Below, in pieces: positions 1 to 8,341 of a stretch of DNA of 43,426 nt. This DNA comes from Bacteroidota bacterium. GTDB taxonomy: Bacteria > Bacteroidota > Bacteroidia > Chitinophagales > Chitinophagaceae. A model generated the notes under the pieces. It was not told where the DNA came from. It was given only the letters and a program-made list of their open reading frames with translations, and made no database searches. Location of the stretch: positions 1 to 43,426 of the forward strand of contig JAUZOD010000036.1 of the NCBI GenBank assembly GCA_030706635.1. Reading direction: 5' to 3'. Position numbers and translations under genes: made by a program. Numbering within the stretch: the first letter of the stretch is position 1; each line of letters begins with the position of its first letter.

Positions 1-11
1 AACAGATCAGT

Positions 12-1565
12 ATGAAACCGGCCCTATTTTTCATTTTTCTCTGGATAGCCTTATCGGCCAGCGCACAAACGCCCAACTGGCAAAACAAGGATCTTCAATC
101 AGATTCCGTATTCGGCATAAGCACCGAAAAAGCTTACTCGTCACTTCTGAAGCATAAAAAGAAGGCAAGGACGGTGCTGGTTGCCGTAATTGACGGTGGC
201 GTGGACACGGCGCACGAAGACCTGAAAGCCGTTATATGGAATAATCCCCGAGAGCTGGTCAACGGGTTGGATGACGATCATAACGGGTATGCCGATGACC
301 TGCATGGGTGGGATTTTATTGGCGGCCCCCGGGGAGATATTCAGTACGAGAACCTGGAACTTACCCGTCTTATACGGAAAGAGCCTAAGGCTTATGATAG
401 CGTGCCGGATACAGAATTGCCGGCAAAGTACCGGAAGATGAAAGAGGCCTACGATAAACAAGTCCTGGAGGCACAGAAAATGGTCAGTGGTGTGGGCAGA
501 TTCAGCGAGGTGCTGGATTCCATAACCCGGCAGATCGGTAAAGAAAACCCTTCTGTGGAGGATTTTGAGCATTATCAGCCGACGGATAATCATGAAAAAA
601 GAGTAAAGGAGCTCGTCCTGAACCAGCTTCAGGAGAATCCTGATTTTTCAGCCTTTAAGAAAGACATCAACAATACCCTGGATCATTTCAAAACGGAGAT
701 CCAGTATCACCTCAATCTTGATTACACCCCGCGCTCCGTGGTGGGAGATGATGTTCGGGACAGTGTGCAAAAAAATTACGGGAATAATGATGTCACCGGT
801 CCGGACGCGCATCATGGCACTCATGTTTCCGGGATCATCGGTGCTGTTCGCAATAACCGGATTGGTATCAATGGTGTGGCCAACCACGTGCAGATCATGT
901 CCGTACGGGTAGTGCCTGATGGGGATGAACGGGACAAAGATGTGGCTAACGGTATCCGTTATGCGACTGACAATGGGGCAAAGGTGATCAATATGAGTTT
1001 TGGCAAGGGCTATTCTCCCCAGAAGTCCGTCGTGGATGAAGCGGTTAAATACGCCATGAGCAAAGACGTGCTGATTGTACATGCGGCCGGCAATGAGGGT
1101 GTTAATCTCGACAGTTCCGATAATTTTCCGACCAGGCGATATGAGCAGGGCGGAGAGGCGGGGGCATGGATCGAGGTGGGCGCATCCGATAAAAAAGATG
1201 ATTCGGCCCTGGTCGCGAATTTTTCCAATTATGGCAAAACCAGTGTGGACGTGTTTGCGCCTGGGGTGCAGATCTATTCTTCGACCCCCGGATCCCAGTA
1301 TGAATATTATAGCGGAACCAGCATGGCGTCACCGGTTGTTGCCGGCCTGGCTGCGCTTATCCGGGAATACTATCCTAAACTTACTGCCCTCCAGGTTAAG
1401 GATATTATCCTGCGATCGGTAACCCCGGTGCATCATAAGGTTGTTGTAAAAGACGGAAAAGGAAATGAAGAACAGGTTCCTTTTTCCGACATTTGTGTGT
1501 CCGGAGGCATTGTAAATGCCTACAATGCCCTGCTGCTGGCGAAACATTATAAAAAAAGCCGATAG
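12..1565 (+). CDS. Secreted S8 (subtilisin-like) serine protease
   Basis: A 517-residue protein with a signal peptide (about residues 1-19, ending ALSASAQ). The subtilase triad is visible: Asp61 in VAVIDGGVD, His268 in HHGTHVSG, and Ser437 in SGTSMASPVVAG, with the oxyanion Asn361 in HAAGNEG. It should hydrolyse proteins outside the cytoplasm, probably in the periplasm or at the cell surface. About 200 mostly hydrophilic, helix-prone residues lie between the Asp and His blocks, longer than in the classic subtilisins; I take this as a subfamily insertion. No T9SS C-terminal domain is evident: the protein ends soon after the catalytic Ser domain. The ATG at 12 begins a good signal peptide. Its upstream region is outside the window. 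Family assignment is sure; the substrate is unknown. Confidence 0.95.
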   Translation: MKPALFFIFLWIALSASAQTPNWQNKDLQSDSVFGISTEKAYSSLLKHKKKARTVLVAVIDGGVDTAHEDLKAVIWNNPRELVNGLDDDHNGYADDLHGWDFIGGPRGDIQYENLELTRLIRKEPKAYDSVPDTELPAKYRKMKEAYDKQVLEAQKMVSGVGRFSEVLDSITRQIGKENPSVEDFEHYQPTDNHEKRVKELVLNQLQENPDFSAFKKDINNTLDHFKTEIQYHLNLDYTPRSVVGDDVRDSVQKNYGNNDVTGPDAHHGTHVSGIIGAVRNNRIGINGVANHVQIMSVRVVPDGDERDKDVANGIRYATDNGAKVINMSFGKGYSPQKSVVDEAVKYAMSKDVLIVHAAGNEGVNLDSSDNFPTRRYEQGGEAGAWIEVGASDKKDDSALVANFSNYGKTSVDVFAPGVQIYSSTPGSQYEYYSGTSMASPVVAGLAALIREYYPKLTALQVKDIILRSVTPVHHKVVVKDGKGNEEQVPFSDICVSGGIVNAYNALLLAKHYKKSR

Positions 1566-1646
1566 CTCTGCTGTGAATACATCAATAACTGTTAAATAAC
1601 AAGTCATTTGCGATCGTCCATTCAGTTGTAAACTATTTTGGCCGAA

Positions 1647-2414
1647 ATGTGCTTACCAAAACGATTAGCCCATAACTTCATACTGCTTGTTTTGCTGTTT
1701 TTCAGCCAATGGGCAAGAACGCAGGTGCTGATCAGGGGTACGATATATGACCGGTCAGAAAAATTTGTTTTGCAGGGGGTGAGCGTTCTTGGTACTTCCG
1801 GCGCCGGTACGGTTACGGATTCATCCGGCCGCTATCAGATCAGATTGCTTGCTTCGGATTCGCTTTATTTTTCCTATCTGGGCAAGCCTACGCAAAAATT
1901 CCCGGTGAAGGAGATCGGTTATCCCGAAGAATTTGATATGAGCCTGCAGGTGACCGTCGATTCCCTTCAACCCGTGTATGTCCGTTCCAGGAATTACATC
2001 CAGGATTCCCTGGAGACCCGGCAGGAGTATAAAAAGATATTTGATTACGACGGTCCCGATATGTTCGGCAGCCCCTCCTCGGGTGTGGGGTTTGGATTCA
2101 ATTTTGATCTTTTGTTTCAGGGTAGGCAAAACCGCAGAACCGAGGCCTTTCAAAAACGGTTACTGTATGATGAGCGGGAGAATTATATAGATCATTATTT
2201 CAGCAGGTCACTCGTCAAGCGGATAACCGGCCTGGAGCCCCCGATGCTGGATACCTTTATGCAGCAGTACAGACCGAGTTATGAATTTATACAGGGCTGT
2301 TATAACGATTATGAATACTATGGATATATCCTCCGGTCGAGCAAATATTTCATGGAAGAGTGGAAGCAGGATCATCCCGACGAAGCGGCGCCTGATAAAC
2401 AGAATAAGGAGTAA
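1647..2414 (+). CDS. Secreted carboxypeptidase-regulatory-like domain protein
   Basis: A protein of about 255 residues. The frame also offers a TTG at 1638, but the ATG at 1647 directly starts a signal peptide (MCLPKRLAHNFILLVLLFF, then cleavage near ARTQ). After it comes a CarboxypepD_reg-like beta domain (about residues 28-105; GTIYDRSEKFVLQGVSV, then TDSSGRYQIRL). The C-terminal 150 residues are Tyr/Asp/Arg-rich with no recognised domain. Such proteins are common in Bacteroidota as periplasmic or outer-membrane-associated proteins of unknown role. It lies 81 bases after the protease and 104 before the TonB receptor, all on the same strand, so the three could be cotranscribed. No enzymatic motif is visible. 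Confidence 0.8.
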   Translation: MCLPKRLAHNFILLVLLFFSQWARTQVLIRGTIYDRSEKFVLQGVSVLGTSGAGTVTDSSGRYQIRLLASDSLYFSYLGKPTQKFPVKEIGYPEEFDMSLQVTVDSLQPVYVRSRNYIQDSLETRQEYKKIFDYDGPDMFGSPSSGVGFGFNFDLLFQGRQNRRTEAFQKRLLYDERENYIDHYFSRSLVKRITGLEPPMLDTFMQQYRPSYEFIQGCYNDYEYYGYILRSSKYFMEEWKQDHPDEAAPDKQNKE

Positions 2415-2518
2415 GCAGATTTAAGGTCTTATATTTTCCTCTTTTCGAAACAGATTTTCCGCATGCCGCGTCTTCCCCGGCTCCAATTCCTTCAATTTTG
2501 CCGACAAATTTATGCCTT

Positions 2519-4930
2519 ATGAGAGAAAATTTACATTGTCAGGGATTTTTGCGGGTTATCCTGATGTCTCTTATACTGATATCTGCGGGGCAAACGGTAT
2601 TTGGCCGGGATGCAGATGAAGCCGGGGGAACAGTTAAAGGAAGGGTGGCCACAACGGATAATATGCCTGCAGCCGGTGTCACAATCACCATCCATAGCAT
2701 CAACAGAAATACCATTACGAATGAAGAGGGGGATTTTGTTTTCCACCATATCCGGGCGGGAAATTACGAAGTGGAGATATCGGTGATTGGTTATGAAACG
2801 GTCCGGCAGAGCCTGGTGGTAGAAAATGGCCTTACAACCAACCTTTCTGTTCAGATTAGGATTTCAGCCAAAGAACTTCAGGCGGTGGTTGTCAATTCCT
2901 CCAGAACGCCCAACGAAAAGAAACTGGCTCTGGGAAAAGCAGATATCGCCGCCATGGATCTGCCGCAGGCGGTCACCGTGCTGGATAAGGAATTGATTGA
3001 TCGTCAGCAGGTACTTACGCTGGGCGATGCGCTGATGAATGTAAACGGGGTGTATGTAATGGGGTACACCGGAGGAACACAGCAGGAAATCGGTGCAAGG
3101 GGATATCCGTTTAACAATACAAACACTTTCAAAAACGGTGTGCTCTATAATAATGGCGTCATGCCTGAAATGAGCGCTGCAGAACGCGTTGAATTCTTAA
3201 AGGGGAGCGCCGCCATCCTGCTGGGGAATGTTACCGCGGGCGGTGTGCTGAATATCGTCACCAAAAAACCCCTTTTTGAGAAAGGGGGGGAGATTGGTAT
3301 GCGCATGGGCAGTTATGATTTTTATAAACCCACACTGGATTTCTATGGTCCGCTGGGAGATAGTAAATCGGTGGCGTACCGGGTTAACGCGACCTATGAA
3401 AAAGAAAGAAGTTTCAGGAACGATGTGAAGGCGGAACGTTTTTATATTAATCCTTCCTTTTTGATCGCGATTGATAAAAAAACGACGGTGCTGCTGGAGG
3501 GGGATTATCTTGCCGACCGGCGTACACCGGATATTGGCGTGGGGGCAATTAATTTTAAGATCAATGATATTCCGCGCAACCGGTTCCTGGGAGCGGCCTG
3601 GAGTTATAACCAGGCGCAGGAAAGCAGTGTTACCGTAACGACGACCCATCAGTTCAATGCAGACTGGCAATTGCGTAATATAACCGGATTTTATAATTAC
3701 ACTGCGGATATGTTTGGAACCACCAGACCTGGTGACCAGGGTGGGGTAGACATGCAGTCTAATGGAAACTGGGTGAGGGGTGTTGTCCGAAACGGATCCA
3801 ATGAAGATTTTTATCAGACCCAGCTGGATCTGACAGGAAAATTTAAAACGGGATCACTGAAACATCAATTGCTTTTTGGTGCCGTGGTCTATAAAGACAT
3901 GCCGCATACCCTTACTTATAACCCGCTGGTCGTATATGATTCCATCAATGTATTTGATTTAGGTAAATACCCTCAGCGGGCCGATATTCCGGGCTTATCC
4001 CTGAACACGCTGACTCGCGCTCCCGTGAACGTGCTTGGAATTTATGCCCAGGATCTGTTGAGCATAACCGATAAGCTCAAACTATTGGCCGGCGTCCGTT
4101 TTAATTCCCAGCAGACGGTCAGCAATATATACAACTATTCCACGCAGGCGGAGGCCGTGACGAAAATCCATGCACATCCTTTTACGCCGCGCTTCGGTAT
4201 TGTGTATCAGCCAATGACCACATTTTCACTCTTTGCCAGCTATTCCAACTCTTTCAATCTGAATACGGGCGTGGATACCAGCGGAAAAGCATTGCCACCG
4301 TCTTTCATAAATCAATATGAAGCCGGGTTTAAATCAGATTGGTTTGATCATTTGTTGTCGTTCAATGTGACCGCCTATCAAATCGTGAACAGCAATCTGG
4401 CGCAGACCAGCCTGGCAAATGGCAATACAAATTCCAATATCAAAGAATTGGAAGGAGAGGTCACCAGCAAGGGGGTGGAGGTGGATATTGCAAGCCGTCC
4501 CATAAACGGGTTCACGGTAATGGCGGGATACAGTTATAATAATACGCGGTACACGAAAAGCAATACGTATAAAGATGGGAGTCCTTTACAATATGCCCCG
4601 GTCAACACGGCGAATGCGAGTGTGTATTATGCGTTCCATACCGATAATGTGCTGAATGGGTTTAGCCTCGGACTGATCGGATTCTATGTGGATGGAATGC
4701 AGGCAGGCAAGGAAACGCGTTTAAGGGTACAGAACGATAACCGGAGACTGATTCCGCTGCCCGATTTTACGCAGGTGGACGCCAGCCTGGGATATCATTT
4801 TAAAAAAGCGGACCTGCGTGTGAAATTATCCAATCTTTTCGATGTGCCTGGCTACTATGCGCATGAAGACGAAAGCATCAATCCTATCGCGCCCCGTGAA
4901 TTTTCAGCTACGCTGTCCTGTAAATTATAA
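2519..4930 (+). CDS. TonB-dependent siderophore-type outer-membrane receptor
   Basis: An 803-residue receptor counted from the ATG at 2519; a TTG at 2498 is in frame but the ATG gives a cleaner signal peptide. Order of domains: signal peptide (to about 30), carboxypeptidase-like beta domain (about 38-113; GRVATTDNMPAAGVTI), plug (about 145-250; LPQAVTVLDKELIDRQ, RGYPFNN, ERVEFLKGSAAILLG, GGVLNIVTKKP), then a 22-strand type barrel ending in the aromatic-poor REFSATLSCKL. The plug wording is that of the ferric-siderophore receptor class (FhuA/FoxA-like) rather than SusC. It would import a ferric siderophore using TonB energy. No siderophore biosynthesis gene, Fur box or SusD partner was seen nearby. 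It converges with the histidine kinase gene, with only 6 bases between the stops. Confidence 0.92.
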   Translation: MRENLHCQGFLRVILMSLILISAGQTVFGRDADEAGGTVKGRVATTDNMPAAGVTITIHSINRNTITNEEGDFVFHHIRAGNYEVEISVIGYETVRQSLVVENGLTTNLSVQIRISAKELQAVVVNSSRTPNEKKLALGKADIAAMDLPQAVTVLDKELIDRQQVLTLGDALMNVNGVYVMGYTGGTQQEIGARGYPFNNTNTFKNGVLYNNGVMPEMSAAERVEFLKGSAAILLGNVTAGGVLNIVTKKPLFEKGGEIGMRMGSYDFYKPTLDFYGPLGDSKSVAYRVNATYEKERSFRNDVKAERFYINPSFLIAIDKKTTVLLEGDYLADRRTPDIGVGAINFKINDIPRNRFLGAAWSYNQAQESSVTVTTTHQFNADWQLRNITGFYNYTADMFGTTRPGDQGGVDMQSNGNWVRGVVRNGSNEDFYQTQLDLTGKFKTGSLKHQLLFGAVVYKDMPHTLTYNPLVVYDSINVFDLGKYPQRADIPGLSLNTLTRAPVNVLGIYAQDLLSITDKLKLLAGVRFNSQQTVSNIYNYSTQAEAVTKIHAHPFTPRFGIVYQPMTTFSLFASYSNSFNLNTGVDTSGKALPPSFINQYEAGFKSDWFDHLLSFNVTAYQIVNSNLAQTSLANGNTNSNIKELEGEVTSKGVEVDIASRPINGFTVMAGYSYNNTRYTKSNTYKDGSPLQYAPVNTANASVYYAFHTDNVLNGFSLGLIGFYVDGMQAGKETRLRVQNDNRRLIPLPDFTQVDASLGYHFKKADLRVKLSNLFDVPGYYAHEDESINPIAPREFSATLSCKL

Positions 4931-4936
4931 AATGAA

Positions 4937-6226
4937 TTAAACCGGCTCAGGTACTCTTTGGGGAAGATAGATGTCAATCGTTGAACCAACACCCTTTTGG
5001 CCGGTTGCCTTAATGAACCCCTGATGATTTTGAACGATTTTCTTGCAAATGGCCAGACCAATCCCGGTGCCCTCGTACTCAGCCCTGGGATGTAAGCGTT
5101 GGAAAAGTTCAAAAATCCGGTCCGCATATTGTTGATCAAATCCGATTCCGTTATCCGCTACGCTGATTCTCCAGTAAGCATCACCCGGGAATGCCTGGCC
5201 GGATGGAAAGTCGCTTACCTGAATAAGCGCTGCGCTTATTTTAATCACCGCGGCGGCGCCCCTTTTCCTGTATTTGATGGCATTTGAAATAAGGTTATAA
5301 AATAACTGATTAAGCTGATGGGGAATAACCGCTAAAGCGGGAAGTGTTGAAACTTCGATGGTCACGTCGTTATCCTCGATCATTTCCCTCAGATTATTCA
5401 TCACCTCTTTCAGCACCTGATTCAGATCAGTTGGCGTGTACGTAATCTGTGCAGTGCTCGTTAGTGAATAGTTTAAAAGGGAAGTGATCAGGTTCTGCAT
5501 GCGTTTGGAAGCAGCGTTGATCCGTTCGAAGTAATCTTTAGTGCTGGTATTGAAAGATGCATATTCATTTTCGATCAGGCGGTTGCAAAAAGTCTGAATT
5601 TTCCGTAAAGGCTCCTGTAAATCATGGGAGGCGATGTAAGTAAAGGAATTGAGCTCTATGTTACTTTGCTCAAGCTCAATATTTTTGAGCTCCAGATCCC
5701 GCTGATATTTTAGAATAACTTCCTCGTGTTTTTTCTTTTCGGTGTAATCCGTAATGATGATGCCGATGGTAGCCAGTTTAGGTCGTAAGGAGGTGAGGGA
5801 AATGTAAACCGGAACCAGGTTGTCGCCGACCGTTAAATTGATTTCGCCCTTACTTCTTCCTGAAAGCGCCCCGGCAAAAAGCGTCTTAAATGTTTCTTTT
5901 GAATCAGCTTCTATAAAATCCGTGAAAAAAGAGCCAACCACCTTTTCATAAGGTAGTTTTAATAGTTCGGCAAAATAAGTGTTGGAATATACAATTAAAC
6001 CATCTTCCGTTAAATTGACTGCGCCTTCACCGAATTCCTCGATCAGCAGGCGATACGCATAATCGCCGCTTTGCAGCGTATATACTTCTGATTTGTTGTT
6101 TTCGTTAACGGCAAAGGCATCCACTTCACCGGCTTTAATCGCTTCGATTAATTGCTCGGATTCGGCCAGACGGTGCTGCAGTTCCTCAATTTTTGATAAC
6201 ATGGTTTCGGTGGTCCCGGACTGCAT
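4937..6226 (-). CDS. PAS-domain sensor histidine kinase of the kai operon
   Basis: A 429-residue, apparently soluble kinase: no membrane helix or signal peptide. An N-terminal coiled coil (about 8-30) with the EAIKAGEVDAFAV motif precedes a PAS domain (about 55-165; GLIVYSNTYFAELL). A second coiled coil (about 166-193) leads to HisKA with the phospho-acceptor His201 in IASHDLQEPLRK. The HATPase domain follows: N-box Asn311/Asn315 (NLISNAIKYR), G1 DNGIGFD (359-364) and G2 EGTGIGLAICKKI. All catalytic boxes are present. It is the last gene of kaiC-kaiB-kaiB-kinase, three bases after the second kaiB stop, so translation is probably coupled. Kinases at this position are known next to KaiB/KaiC homologues in several non-cyanobacteria; a role as KaiBC output or input partner is inferred. 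No response regulator is encoded beside it. Confidence 0.93.
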   Translation of the reverse strand: MQSGTTETMLSKIEELQHRLAESEQLIEAIKAGEVDAFAVNENNKSEVYTLQSGDYAYRLLIEEFGEGAVNLTEDGLIVYSNTYFAELLKLPYEKVVGSFFTDFIEADSKETFKTLFAGALSGRSKGEINLTVGDNLVPVYISLTSLRPKLATIGIIITDYTEKKKHEEVILKYQRDLELKNIELEQSNIELNSFTYIASHDLQEPLRKIQTFCNRLIENEYASFNTSTKDYFERINAASKRMQNLITSLLNYSLTSTAQITYTPTDLNQVLKEVMNNLREMIEDNDVTIEVSTLPALAVIPHQLNQLFYNLISNAIKYRKRGAAAVIKISAALIQVSDFPSGQAFPGDAYWRISVADNGIGFDQQYADRIFELFQRLHPRAEYEGTGIGLAICKKIVQNHQGFIKATGQKGVGSTIDIYLPQRVPEPV

Positions 6227-6229
6227 GGA

Positions 6230-6541
6230 TTATTCTTTAAACATGATGCCCAATCCTTTAATCACTTTATCCGTATCTGAAAACGTGCCGATCAGGGTTC
6301 TTTTGGGTAGGGGAAGGCTTTTGATGAGGGAAGGACTGAAAACGATTTGTTGTTCTGATGCCATTTCCGGATTCTTGTACAGGTCAATGATCTCCAGCTC
6401 AAATGCATCTTTAAGGTGTTCATCACATAACCTTTTGATGTTTTCGATGGCCTGCATGGACCTGGGGGTCATGCCTGAAACATAGAGCTGCAAAATGATT
6501 TTGCCTCCGGTAATAAAAGCTGGTGTTGGTTTTTTTTTCAT
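6230..6541 (-). CDS. kaiB: KaiB-like protein, diverged paralogue
   Basis: A 103-residue KaiB family protein with a thioredoxin-like start (LQLYVSGMTPRSMQAIENI) and the IIDLYKNPEMASEQQI segment that corresponds to Kai[16 protein letters not shown]. It departs from the usual KaiB core in the third block: FSPSLIKSLPLPKRTLIG replaces the ATPTL...PPPVRKIIG pattern, and the C-terminus (GLGIMFKE) differs. An extra N-terminal tail of about 15 residues (KKKPTPAFITGGK) precedes the fold. It starts 12 bases after the stop of the neighbouring kaiB, in the same operon. Classic KaiB changes fold and binds the KaiC CI ring; whether this copy does so is not known. A partner of the adjacent kinase is an alternative. 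Confidence 0.9.
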   Translation of the reverse strand: MKKKPTPAFITGGKIILQLYVSGMTPRSMQAIENIKRLCDEHLKDAFELEIIDLYKNPEMASEQQIVFSPSLIKSLPLPKRTLIGTFSDTDKVIKGLGIMFKE

Positions 6542-6553
6542 GGCATGCCCATT

Positions 6554-6841
6554 TTAATTGAACCTGCGAATATTTAAACCGACCAATACTTTTTCTTCGT
6601 TGGAAAGGTCCCCGATGATTTTTCTCAGCGGTTCCGGGAATTTCCGCACCAGGGTGGGAATCGCAAATATCTGATCGCCTTCAGCCAGCTGCGGGTTTTT
6701 TAATAAATCGATGATTTCAATCCTGTATTTCCCATCCAGGTATTCCTTGCAATATTTGTTTATATTCTTTAAGGCAAGGATGGATTTTGGCGTTTGGCCC
6801 GCTATATAGAGTCTGAGTTCCATAATGCTTTCTTTTTCCAT
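6554..6841 (-). CDS. kaiB: KaiB family protein, canonical copy
   Basis: A 95-residue protein close to textbook Kai[55 protein letters not shown] and [14 protein letters not shown] are all present in order. KaiB folds as thioredoxin-like and fold-switched forms and binds the ADP-bound CI ring of KaiC in cyanobacteria. Start is ATG at 6841; an inner ATG at 6823 (MELRLY) would remove six residues and is equally possible. It lies 39 bases after the kaiC stop and 12 bases before the second kaiB. With no KaiA gene in view, a true self-sustained oscillator cannot be assumed; timer or stress-response roles have been reported for KaiA-less kaiBC systems. Confidence 0.95.
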   Translation of the reverse strand: MEKESIMELRLYIAGQTPKSILALKNINKYCKEYLDGKYRIEIIDLLKNPQLAEGDQIFAIPTLVRKFPEPLRKIIGDLSNEEKVLVGLNIRRFN

Positions 6842-6880
6842 ATAAATATTTTAATAATGTAAGGACCCGCTGAACAACAG

Positions 6881-8341
6881 CTACAACAGCCCTTCCTGCT
6901 TCTCCCGACTGGGTTTATTCATCGGGGGCGTCAGTCCTATTCCCTTTTCATTTATGGATAAGTTGTACAATGCGTTGGTGTGGCCCATTCCCCGCGATTT
7001 AACAATGAATAGGCTTCTGACTCTTTCTCCGTTTATTTCTTCATTCCTTACTTTTATCCAGGTATCCGCGAGTGATGAAACAGCATCCACCGTTAAATCA
7101 TTGTGCTCGTTTTTCGCATCATGGGTAAGTGCCGTAAAGAGGGCGTTTATCTGGTTAATTTTAAGCACATCAATTAATCTCAGGAGCATGGCCCTTACTT
7201 CACTGCTGCTTCCAATGGTAACCAGGCTGCTGATGGGGTCGATAATGACGGTTTTTGGATCATATTCTTTAATCAGACGTTGTATGATCAATAAATGCAT
7301 CTCAAGACCTTGCATTGAAGGCCGTGAAGAATGAATCTGCAGTAATTTTGATTTGAGAAAGGGTTTCAGATCGATGCCAACGGATAACATATTCCTGAGC
7401 AGTTGTTCGGGTGATTCTTCAAAGGAAAAATATAAAGTAGATTCCTTACGCTTACAACTGCTCAGGGCAAAGTAGGAAGCCAGGATGGTTTTTGAGGTGC
7501 CTGCCGTTCCGGTGATAAGGCAGCTGTTGCCCCGGTAATATCCATTGCCTTTGAATAATTTATCCAATGCAGGAAAGCCGTAGGAAATCATTTCGCCGGA
7601 AGTTTTGTGTTCCAGTTTCAGGGAGGTAATAGGTAAAACGGAAACTCCTTTCTCATCTATGAGAAAGGGATATTCGTTCGTTCCATGCATCGAGCCTCTG
7701 TATTTAACAATGCGCAGTCTGCGGGTAGCAATCTGATCGATCACCCGGAAGTCCAGTAGGATGACACAATCAGAAACATATTCTTCCAAACCCTGCCGTG
7801 TCAGGGAGCTTTCGCCCCGCTCCCCCGTGATAATTGCTGTAACGCCTTTATCTTTCAGCCACTGGAAAAGTCGCCTGATTTCCGAGCGTAATAATATCGT
7901 ATTGTCCATGCCGCCGAATACGGATTCAATCGTGTCCAGCACAACCCGTTTTGCGCCGATGGAGTCGATGGCATAATTTAACCTTATAAATAAACCCTCC
8001 AGATCGTATTCTCCTGTTTCTTCGATCTCAGATTTCTCAATGCGGATGTGATCAATCTTTAATTGCTTGTCTGCAATGAGTTTTTTCAGATCGAATCCCA
8101 GGGAGTTTACATTTTCCGTTAAATCCCTGGCAGTTTCTTCAAAACTCATGAAAACACCGGGTTCATTGCATTCGGTGATTCCTTTAACCAGAAACTGAAC
8201 GGCGAATAATGTTTTACCGCACCCGGCGCTTCCGCAAATCAGCGTAGGCCGGCCTTTGGGCAGGCCTCCTCCGGTTATCTCATCAAGACCATGGATCCCG
8301 GTCGGCGTTTTAGGAATATTGCTGTTTTTTTGAATTTTCAT
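6881..8341 (-). CDS. kaiC: KaiC-family double-domain ATPase/autokinase
   Basis: A 486-residue protein with two RecA-like KaiC domains. CI (about 8-240) has Walker A GSAGCGKT (37-44) and the catalytic Glu pair in MSFEET (Glu68/69). CII (about 248-470) has Walker A GTAGTSKT (278-285), the Glu pair in FSFEES (308/309), and the phosphorylation region DLTVDAVSSLADTW. By hand alignment with cyanobacterial KaiC, Ser422 and Ser423 take the place of Ser431/Thr432 and Thr417 that of Thr426. In both domains conserved KYRGSMH / KSRGMGH stretches follow. The C-terminal tail is short (about 15 residues past LTPP) and I do not see a clear KaiA-binding tail. It is the first gene of the four-gene operon, with a 409-base region upstream that holds a hairpin. 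Confidence 0.96.
   Translation of the reverse strand: MKIQKNSNIPKTPTGIHGLDEITGGGLPKGRPTLICGSAGCGKTLFAVQFLVKGITECNEPGVFMSFEETARDLTENVNSLGFDLKKLIADKQLKIDHIRIEKSEIEETGEYDLEGLFIRLNYAIDSIGAKRVVLDTIESVFGGMDNTILLRSEIRRLFQWLKDKGVTAIITGERGESSLTRQGLEEYVSDCVILLDFRVIDQIATRRLRIVKYRGSMHGTNEYPFLIDEKGVSVLPITSLKLEHKTSGEMISYGFPALDKLFKGNGYYRGNSCLITGTAGTSKTILASYFALSSCKRKESTLYFSFEESPEQLLRNMLSVGIDLKPFLKSKLLQIHSSRPSMQGLEMHLLIIQRLIKEYDPKTVIIDPISSLVTIGSSSEVRAMLLRLIDVLKINQINALFTALTHDAKNEHNDLTVDAVSSLADTWIKVRNEEINGERVRSLFIVKSRGMGHTNALYNLSINEKGIGLTPPMNKPSREKQEGLL

Noticed and set aside
1634-1641. A TATTTTGG -7-like promoter element before the carboxypeptidase-like gene
   Set aside because: Transcription would begin at or inside the start codon at 1647, and one fixed base of TAnnTTTG is wrong.
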